From Chitinophagaceae bacterium (lineage in GTDB: Bacteria; Bacteroidota; Bacteroidia; Chitinophagales; Chitinophagaceae): a stretch of 64,000 bases of DNA. The notes under the pieces are model-generated. The model worked only from the letters and a program-made list of their open reading frames with translations, was not told where the DNA came from and did no database searches. Position numbers and translations under genes: made by a program. Positions 58,258-64,000 of this stretch are shown piece by piece (positions within the stretch are counted from its first letter, which is position 1; the number at the start of each line of letters is the position of its first letter). The DNA is taken from positions 248,001 to 312,000 of the forward strand of contig JADKJC010000004.1 in assembly GCA_016722465.1 (NCBI GenBank). Reading direction: 5' to 3'.

Positions 58258-59850
58258 TTATTTTTTTAACAGCAACAGGGCTTGTGTTACAGCATCGTCT
58301 TTTGTATTCAGCACTTCATAAAAGCCTTCATTCCGCCATACCTGTCTTGCAAGTGATGCTTTTAGTTTGAAGGCGAGTTCATTCTTTACCTTTTGAGAAA
58401 GTGTATTGATTTGAACTGAATCTTTATTGGCCATCATTTCAAAGCGTTTCCAGTGATCATCTGAAAGGGAGAATTGTTCCGCAAAAGCTTTTGTGGTTTT
58501 ATAAGCCTGTAGGGCCGCTTTGTTTTGTATGTAATACTCGTAGGCAAAATCAGCCATTGCACCAGTCATGTACAATTTAGAAACAGCCGTATCCATTCCG
58601 GCAGTATCCAGTGCTACAAACACATCGGGTGTAATACCACCACCACCATACACAATTTTGCCGTTTGGAGTTTTGTACATTTTGGTAGTATCATTTTTTA
58701 CCGAATCAACCGACAAGACTTCGCCATCGTGAAAACGTTTCAATATTTCATCGTAATATGCCTTTTCGCCATTACTGTAGGGTCTTTGAATGCTCCTGCC
58801 AACGGGAGTATAGTACCTTGCAACCGTTAGCCGCAGGGCGCTGCCGTTGGAAAGGTCATATTGTTCCTGCACCAATCCTTTGCCAAAACTCCGCCTGCCT
58901 ACAATGGTTGCCCTGTTCCAGTCCTGCAAAGCGCCTATCAAAATTTCACTGGCACTTGCGGTCCCTTCGTCAGCCAGCAGCACCAATGCCCCTTTTTCAA
59001 ACATGCCCGGCCTTTTGCAGCGATATTCTTTTTTAGGAAAATGCTTTCCTTCTGTATAGGTAATGAGTTTGTCGCCTTCTAAAAACTCATCTGCAATTTC
59101 GGTTGCCTGATCCAGTACACCCCCACCATTACCCCTCAGGTCGAGTATTAATTTTTGCAGCCCCTGGGTTTTTAATTTTTCCAGGGATTGCATAAACTCC
59201 CGGTATGTTACCTGGCTGAATTTATTGAGACGAATGTACCCTGTGCCAGGTTCTATCATATAAGCAGCATCCACACTGGTTACAGGGATTATACCCCGTT
59301 GAAAAGTGAGTGTCTTTCGCTGGTTACTTCTTAACAGGTCTACCTTTACGCTGGTGCCATTTCCCCCCCTCAGCAGTTTTTTAATTGTTGCAGATTTGAT
59401 TTTTACCCCCGCAACAAGGCTGTCGTTTACCTTAATGAATTTATCACCAGTTTCAATCCCTGCTTTAAAACTGGGCCCATCAGGTACCACGTACATGATA
59501 TTGATCGTGTCATCTATCACATCAAATTCAACACCAATACCAAAAAAGTTACCGGCAATATCTTCGTTGGTACTTTCCACTTCTTCGGCACTGATAAATA
59601 CAGAATGGGGGTCAAGTTTACTCAGGATGGCGGCAATGGCAGTATCGGTTAATTCATTCAGCTTTACTTCATCCACATATTTATTCTGGATGAGGTCAAG
59701 CATTTCCTGCATTGGCCGGGGTTTATCAACTGTAAAAAAATTTTTGCCTGGCATCGTTCCTTTCATCCGGTAACCAAGCATCATCCCGATAATTAATGTA
59801 ATGCTGAAAAGCAGTGGCAGCCAAACCTGTGGTTTCTTTTTATTATCCAT
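58258..59850 (-). CDS. S41 family C-terminal processing peptidase
   Basis: A 530-residue periplasmic protease anchored by an N-terminal membrane segment (VWLPLLFSITLIIGMMLGY). It has a PDZ domain (about 90-170; FFGIGVEFDVIDD, PDGPSFKAGIETGDKFI) and the S41 catalytic core: LILDLRGNGGGVL, DEGTASASEIL with the Ser nucleophile, and GRRSFGKGLVQEQ with the catalytic Lys. These proteases trim C-terminal ends of exported or envelope proteins. It stands upstream of the polysaccharide operon on the same strand, but a 316-base gap separates them, so no direct link is claimed. Confidence 0.96.
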   Translation of the reverse strand: MDNKKKPQVWLPLLFSITLIIGMMLGYRMKGTMPGKNFFTVDKPRPMQEMLDLIQNKYVDEVKLNELTDTAIAAILSKLDPHSVFISAEEVESTNEDIAGNFFGIGVEFDVIDDTINIMYVVPDGPSFKAGIETGDKFIKVNDSLVAGVKIKSATIKKLLRGGNGTSVKVDLLRSNQRKTLTFQRGIIPVTSVDAAYMIEPGTGYIRLNKFSQVTYREFMQSLEKLKTQGLQKLILDLRGNGGGVLDQATEIADEFLEGDKLITYTEGKHFPKKEYRCKRPGMFEKGALVLLADEGTASASEILIGALQDWNRATIVGRRSFGKGLVQEQYDLSNGSALRLTVARYYTPVGRSIQRPYSNGEKAYYDEILKRFHDGEVLSVDSVKNDTTKMYKTPNGKIVYGGGGITPDVFVALDTAGMDTAVSKLYMTGAMADFAYEYYIQNKAALQAYKTTKAFAEQFSLSDDHWKRFEMMANKDSVQINTLSQKVKNELAFKLKASLARQVWRNEGFYEVLNTKDDAVTQALLLLKK

Positions 59851-59931
59851 ATTTTTCTTGTGGCCACGAAAATAAATTAATTAAAGGGAATGGAAGATGT
59901 AATGTTTTGCAAACGGTTATGGGGGAATATA

Positions 59932-59964
59932 TTTGGACGATTATGCGTAAAATGCATTACTTTG
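59932..59964 (+). promoter_or_regulatory. Possible promoter before the BadF-type kinase gene
   Basis: TTTG at 59932-59935, a 21-base spacer, then TTACTTTG at 59957-59964, which is one base away from the Bacteroidota -7 consensus TAnnTTTG. The spacing fits the known 19-21 base distance. The gene starts 25 bases later. Confidence 0.35.
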
Positions 59965-59989
59965 AAATGAAATTTTAAACAATTCAACA

Positions 59990-60829
59990 ATGGCTGTGAA
60001 ATTGATTGCCGACAGTGGTTCTACAAAGGCGGAATGGTGCCTGCTGAACGGTAAAAAAAAGAAGATTATTACAACCCAGGGCATTAGCCCTTACTTTTTG
60101 TCTGCATTACAAATTCAGCAATTGCTGGAAAAGGAACTGTTACCCAAATTAAAGCACAACCTGCCCGAAGAGATTTATTATTATGGTACCGGCTGCTTAA
60201 GTCCCGACAATGTTAAACTCGTAAAAAGTGCTTTGCAAAAAGCGTTTGGCAAAATAAAAATTACTGTAGATCACGACCTGATGGGAGCCGCCAGGGCACT
60301 TTGCGGCAATGAACAGGGCGTGGCCTGTATACTGGGTACCGGATCCAATTCCTGTTATTTTAATGGGAAAAAGATTGTAAAGAACAGTCCCGGCCTTGGG
60401 TTTATTTTGGGTGATGAGGGCAGTGGAGCCTACCTGGGCAGGAAAGTGATACAGCATTTTTTGTATAATACTTTTGATCCCGACCTGATGGACAGGTTCA
60501 ATGCCAAGTACAATACCAATGCACCGGAAATACTGGAAGCCGTGTACAAGGGGCCGCTTCCAAACCGTTACCTGGCAAGTTTTACCGGTTTCCTGGTGGA
60601 GAACAGGGGGCATTATATGATCGAAAATATCATAGAGGACAGCTTCAATGAGTTTTTCTTTAATCACCTGTACAAATACAAAGAAAGCTGGACGCATCCG
60701 ATTCACTTCATTGGTAGTGTGGCGTATGGATTTAAAGATGTGCTGAAAGAAATGTGCAGTAATTATGAGCTGCAGTTGGGCCGGGTACTCAAACATCCGC
60801 TGGATGGGTTGATAAAATATCATTCCTAA
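59990..60829 (+). CDS. BadF/BadG/BcrA/BcrD ATPase family, probable N-acetylglucosamine kinase
   Basis: A 279-residue cytoplasmic ASKHA-fold kinase. Markers are the phosphate-1 loop LIADSGSTKAEWCLL, a second phosphate loop CILGTGSNSCYF, and GDEGSGAYLGRKVIQHFL. The length and the GTGSNS/GDEGSGA pair match the short Bacteroidota members annotated as N-acetylglucosamine or related sugar kinases. It would phosphorylate an amino sugar freed by cell-wall recycling or polymer degradation. It is a single gene with no sugar transporter next to it. Family assignment is good; the substrate is inferred. Confidence 0.9.
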   Translation: MAVKLIADSGSTKAEWCLLNGKKKKIITTQGISPYFLSALQIQQLLEKELLPKLKHNLPEEIYYYGTGCLSPDNVKLVKSALQKAFGKIKITVDHDLMGAARALCGNEQGVACILGTGSNSCYFNGKKIVKNSPGLGFILGDEGSGAYLGRKVIQHFLYNTFDPDLMDRFNAKYNTNAPEILEAVYKGPLPNRYLASFTGFLVENRGHYMIENIIEDSFNEFFFNHLYKYKESWTHPIHFIGSVAYGFKDVLKEMCSNYELQLGRVLKHPLDGLIKYHS

Positions 60830-60945
60830 GCCAATAAAATGTTAATAATAATTCCGGCTGCGGTTCCGTTAATGCTTTGATAAAAAAATCTTGGTTTTAT
60901 TTACCAACTTCACTAATTTACAATTGAAAACAAAACTATACTTAT

Positions 60946-62172
60946 ATGAAAGGTAAACTTTTACTCACTGCAACACTCGTTTCAGCTTCTCTTTTTTCCG
61001 CCGCCCAGGATGCCGCTAAAACATACGCAATTACGGGCAAAAGTAACAACAACTTTTTGTGGGCTGATATCAAACAGATCTATATCAAAACAGGGGATAT
61101 TGTAAAAACCCTGTTTGAATCTGACAAGACAACATTTAAGATTTCTTCAATGGACAATGCCACGGAAAAAGTGCAGGTAATCAATCCTACCGCTTTTGGC
61201 GTGGCCGCCTGTGCATTGGATGCAAGGCATAACAGGCTTTATTTTGCTCCTATGCATTTTGCCGACATCCGCTTCCTGGACCTGGATGCAAAGGAAGTGA
61301 ACTTTACCATCGTAAAAAAGAACATCATTCCAACAACACCAGGTAACGTGTACCAGCCGGAAGAAAGCCAGATCACAAGAATGGTGATTGCAGCTGATGG
61401 TTACGGTTATGCTTTGACCAATGATGCCAACCACCTGATCCGTTTTACTACTGGTAAAAAACCAGTGGTTGAAGACCTGGGTTCACTGATAGATGCCGAA
61501 AGCAACAACGGATTTTCTGTACATAATAAATGCACCAGCTGGGGTGGCGATATGCTGGCTGATGCTTTTGGCAAATTAGTAGTGATATCTGCCAACCACA
61601 ATGTATACTCGGTGGATGTGAAAACTAAAATAGCAAGCTTTACCGGTACCATCACTGGTTTGCCTGCCAACTATACCACTAACGGTGCCGTGGTTGATAA
61701 TGATGGAGACATGGTGGTAAGCAGTGCCAATGTATTTGATGGCCTGTTTAGAGTGAATGCTAAAGACCTGAAAGCGGTAAAAGTGGAAACCACTGCAAAA
61801 GCTTTTAATGCTTCTGATTTGGCCAATGGCAATTTGTTATCACAAAAAGAAGCGGATGCAGCAGCAAAGTTTGATGTATCAAAATCAGTATTACCTGATT
61901 TTGCAGCAGCAGCAGATGGAAGGGTTTATCCAAATCCTGCCAGCGGCGACCAGTTCAATGTATTGTTCACCGGGCAGAAAGCCGGAAAATATACGATCAT
62001 TTTCAGTGATCTTGCAGGACGTCCATTGCTTACAAAAACAGTGACGATTGCCAGTGCAGCACAGGTTGAAAACGTTCGGTTAACACGCAAAACAGCAAAA
62101 GGTACCTACCTGGTAAATGTGGTGGATGAGAACAAGCAGGTTGCTTTTTCAGAAAGAGTTGTATTGCAATAA
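60946..62172 (+). CDS. T9SS type A cargo with propeller-like body
   Basis: A 408-residue exported protein (signal MKGKLLLTATLVSASLFSAAQ). The body (about 25-310) has repeated strands with turns such as ALDARHNRLYFAPMHF, MVIAADGYGYALTND and AVVDNDGDMVVSSANVFDG, the pattern of a beta-propeller. The last 80 residues (GRVYPNPASGDQFNVLF, then AGKYTIIFSDLAGRPL and KGTYLVNVV) are a T9SS type A sorting domain. It is probably a surface or secreted protein. No enzymatic motif is apparent. A terminator follows. Confidence 0.9.
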   Translation: MKGKLLLTATLVSASLFSAAQDAAKTYAITGKSNNNFLWADIKQIYIKTGDIVKTLFESDKTTFKISSMDNATEKVQVINPTAFGVAACALDARHNRLYFAPMHFADIRFLDLDAKEVNFTIVKKNIIPTTPGNVYQPEESQITRMVIAADGYGYALTNDANHLIRFTTGKKPVVEDLGSLIDAESNNGFSVHNKCTSWGGDMLADAFGKLVVISANHNVYSVDVKTKIASFTGTITGLPANYTTNGAVVDNDGDMVVSSANVFDGLFRVNAKDLKAVKVETTAKAFNASDLANGNLLSQKEADAAAKFDVSKSVLPDFAAAADGRVYPNPASGDQFNVLFTGQKAGKYTIIFSDLAGRPLLTKTVTIASAAQVENVRLTRKTAKGTYLVNVVDENKQVAFSERVVLQ

Positions 62173-62198
62173 AGGTTGATTATTATGGGTTGTAAAGT

Positions 62199-62223
62199 AA
62201 AAGCCTCACATTGTGGGGCTTTT
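62199..62223 (+). terminator. Intrinsic terminator after the T9SS cargo gene
   Basis: AAAAGCCTCAC pairs with GTGGGGCTTTT (one G-T pair) around a three-base loop ATT, about 27 bases after the stop codon. Confidence 0.85.
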
Positions 62224-62344
62224 GCATTTCTGGGAGATGAACGCAAGGAATGGTAAAACAGCCACTTGGTGCAATAGGAGTATAAAATGACTGATAGGGT
62301 AATATTTTAAAGCCTCGTTATATCATGCCCAATTACAATAAGGA

Positions 62345-63172
62345 TTAACTTTTAAGGGAGTAGTTAAAAGTAAACTGGTAGATAGGCAGGTAGTATTCTA
62401 ACTCAGGTTTTTTTACATAACGGTAAAATATCGCTTTAATGTTTACAAGGTTATTGATCTCTACACCAAACCCCAAAGAGTATCCGTGATACAATCCATT
62501 TGTTTTAATATCTGGTAAAAATTCTTTTATCTGTCCCGGGCTGCTGTAGCAGGCAATGTAGCGGCAGGCAATCCAGAAGATGCCAACGTTTTTTGCATTA
62601 TTTCTTTCCCAGGCACCTGTTTGAAAATAAAAACCTGCCGTTGTAAAACTATTTAAAAAATTACTTGGCTTGCCGGTTTGAGGATTACCGATAGCGCCAT
62701 TTCTGTAACCTGTTAGCACACGTTCTCCAAACTGGTACAAGAAGCCAGCCTTTGTTACCCGTTGGGTGTTGGAAAAATAAATAACACCATCTATTGAGAT
62801 GTTAATAAGGCCGCTTAATGGGTTAATGTATTGATTAATCAACTGATCGTTGCTGCGTTGGGACGTAGCTGTTGCCTGCTGCCCCTGGAAGGTATTGTTG
62901 CTTACACCACCATACAAAGAAAGCGGAATGGAAAACTTACCGGGTTCCCCTATGCTGAGGCGGATAAACCTTGCGCTGGCATTTACCTGGCCGTTGTTCA
63001 TTACATCTATAAAACCGGAAGTGAATATTTCAGGAGAATACTTTATTGATGTAGAATCATTTTTTATTGTCCTGGTATAACTATTTATTTGTGAAGACGC
63101 CTTAAATAAAATGATCCATCCTGAGAAAGATAATAAAATAGCAATTACCCTATTTCGATGACTCCCACTCAT
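62345..63172 (-). CDS. Probable outer-membrane beta-barrel-like protein
   Basis: A 275-residue exported protein from the ATG at 63172 (a longer frame to 63202 begins with TTG). The signal segment is VIAILLSFSGWIILF, ending near KASSQ. The mature chain shows alternating aromatic/hydrophobic strands (RFIRLSIGEPGKFSIPLSLYGG, GAWERNNAKNVGIFW, YHGYSLGFGVEINNL) and ends in a strand with a terminal hydrophobic residue region (YLPIYQFTFNYSLKS), all suggestive of an outer-membrane barrel. I do not know the family. It overlaps the upstream peptidase-like gene by 23 bases, so the two are coupled. Confidence 0.78.
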   Translation of the reverse strand: MSGSHRNRVIAILLSFSGWIILFKASSQINSYTRTIKNDSTSIKYSPEIFTSGFIDVMNNGQVNASARFIRLSIGEPGKFSIPLSLYGGVSNNTFQGQQATATSQRSNDQLINQYINPLSGLINISIDGVIYFSNTQRVTKAGFLYQFGERVLTGYRNGAIGNPQTGKPSNFLNSFTTAGFYFQTGAWERNNAKNVGIFWIACRYIACYSSPGQIKEFLPDIKTNGLYHGYSLGFGVEINNLVNIKAIFYRYVKKPELEYYLPIYQFTFNYSLKS

Positions 63173-63794
63173 AAATTTTCTTAAATTCTTTATTCTCTTC
63201 AAAAAAATCGACAGGAAAATAGATTAAAACTTTTCGTTTTAAAATGGTTTCATAGAATTCGTTTTTCAGGTGTAATTCCAACGGCTTAAAATAAAACTTC
63301 CTATTATTTGCATCATTCAGTATTCTTGAACAGAATTCTGAACAGTAAAGCGTATTATCATTACCAAGCGTAAAACTGTAATCAAAATCAATTTTTTTTC
63401 GATAATAGTCTTCACATTTTCTTTTTATGGCTTTAAGCGTCCCTGCATCTACTTTGCATTTCCAAATGCTTAAATAATATACATCGGATGATTTTCGAAA
63501 GGAATTTAATGAGTCAATTATCAGGCAACTTTTTTTCGAATTAATATCTGACACATTGTATATGCGGAAAACATCATTTTTTATAAACCCGATACCGCAA
63601 TGAGTGATATTGCTATCTTTAATGTTGAAATTTTGCGCAATTAAAATTGATTTTGAATAAGTGCCCCTGCAAACTATGAAGAGATCATTTTTGTTTAAAG
63701 AAATCTCTTTTAATGGCGCTTTAATGGTTACCGTTTGCTTTTTTACCGGATAGCATGAAATGAAAAGTAAATTGACAAGCAGCAAATATTTCAT
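63150..63794 (-). CDS. YiiX/YebB-like permuted NlpC/P60 cysteine peptidase, lipoprotein
   Basis: A 214-residue protein with a lipoprotein signal (KYLLLVNLLFISCYPVK, lipidated Cys14). The order of catalytic residues fits the permuted papain-like fold of the YiiX/YebB (NlpC/P60) group: LNKNDLFIVCRG near the start, then the catalytic His in NITHCGIGF, and the catalytic Cys later in NTLYCSEFCSRIL. Such enzymes cleave or transfer on peptide or lipid-linked bonds at the cell surface. The gene starts on the last base of the preceding stop codon (TAATG) and overlaps the next gene, so it sits in a three-gene cluster with two probable barrel proteins. Substrate unknown. Confidence 0.82.
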   Translation of the reverse strand: MKYLLLVNLLFISCYPVKKQTVTIKAPLKEISLNKNDLFIVCRGTYSKSILIAQNFNIKDSNITHCGIGFIKNDVFRIYNVSDINSKKSCLIIDSLNSFRKSSDVYYLSIWKCKVDAGTLKAIKRKCEDYYRKKIDFDYSFTLGNDNTLYCSEFCSRILNDANNRKFYFKPLELHLKNEFYETILKRKVLIYFPVDFFEENKEFKKIYEWESSK

Positions 63795-64000
63795 TACTTT
63801 AATTTTCGGTACAGCGTTAGCGAAAGCATTCTTCTGTTGTTTTTTACTTTGTCAGTATCATTCTTGTAAAAAGCCACAATATCAACCAGATCATTTATAT
63901 TGACATCAAAATAGACTTTTCTTGTTATTTGTGTCTTAAACCCAATGTCTACAATAGCTCCAATATTCAGTCCTGCATTATTGTTGTTTATTTTGTAATA
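63794..64000 (-). CDS. C-terminal end of an outer-membrane-barrel-like protein, 5' part outside window
   Basis: The last 68 residues of a protein that begins beyond the window edge, ending with TAA at 63794-63796. Alternating strands are visible (AGLNIGAIVDIGFKTQI, KVYFDVNINDLVDIV) and it ends LSLTLYRKLK, compatible with the last strands of an outer-membrane barrel. Its stop codon overlaps the start of the peptidase-like gene by one base, so the genes are coupled. Family not identifiable from this part. Confidence 0.7.
   Translation of the reverse strand, partial: YYKINNNNAGLNIGAIVDIGFKTQITRKVYFDVNINDLVDIVAFYKNDTDKVKNNRRMLSLTLYRKLK

Noticed and set aside
1..64000. tRNA, rRNA or transposase genes
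   Set aside because: No convincing tRNA T-loop with matching acceptor stem, rRNA sequence or transposase motif was noticed; a covariance-model scan would be needed to be certain.

Overview
The window looks like a chromosomal segment of a free-living Bacteroidota, most likely close to the family Chitinophagaceae (the family is my guess from protein flavour, not a computed placement). Supporting signs are several very large secreted proteins with type IX secretion (T9SS) C-terminal sorting domains, LytTR regulators, a UpxY/NusG-like antiterminator in a polysaccharide locus, A/T-rich intergenic DNA, few obvious Shine-Dalgarno sequences and occasional TTG/GTG starts. I see no rRNA or tRNA gene, CRISPR array, transposase or prophage.

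Layout. 1-5.2 kb: the 3' part of a Gfo/Idh/MocA oxidoreductase, a lipoprotein with a metal-binding-like motif and a rhodanese domain, a B12-binding radical SAM protein and a GH30 glycosidase. 5.3-17.6 kb: a 1,227-residue repeat-rich surface protein with a gliding-type (type B) C-terminus, a histidine kinase/LytTR response regulator pair, and a 1,757-residue secreted protein preceded by a stand-alone LytTR protein. 17.9-29 kb: an acyltransferase, a DUF4331 / TPR / HupE group, a PGM1-like ATP-grasp peptide ligase, a TraB/GumN - ECF sigma - membrane protein operon, and a YHS-domain protein. 29.3-35 kb: a 1,735-residue T9SS cargo and a DUF2809 membrane protein. 35.2-58 kb (minus strand): a capsule/exopolysaccharide locus of about 20 genes. 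58.3-64 kb: an S41 protease, a BadF-type sugar kinase, a T9SS cargo protein, and a minus-strand group of two probable envelope proteins around a permuted NlpC/P60-like peptidase.

The polysaccharide locus reads from right to left: Wza-type export protein, Wzc-type tyrosine autokinase, UpxY-type antiterminator, an intrinsic terminator, FemAB-like protein, Wzy polymerase, Wzx flippase, methyltransferase, hexapeptide acetyltransferase, three GT4 glycosyltransferases, an ATP-grasp enzyme, a polysaccharide deacetylase, a DUF354 protein, a Gfo/Idh dehydrogenase, an unassigned TIM-barrel-like protein, WecB, a nucleotide-sugar epimerase, Fcl and Gmd. Together they could make GDP-L-fucose, UDP-ManNAc and a uronic-acid-type sugar, assemble a repeat unit and export it by the Wzx/Wzy route. 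No initiating phosphoglycosyl transferase is visible.

A striking window-wide feature is that nine genes are interrupted by one or two single-base indels, nearly all in homopolymer runs. In each case I could restore the family-like reading frame by hand. Uncorrected sequencing errors explain this best, so these genes are annotated as whole loci with the break position given.
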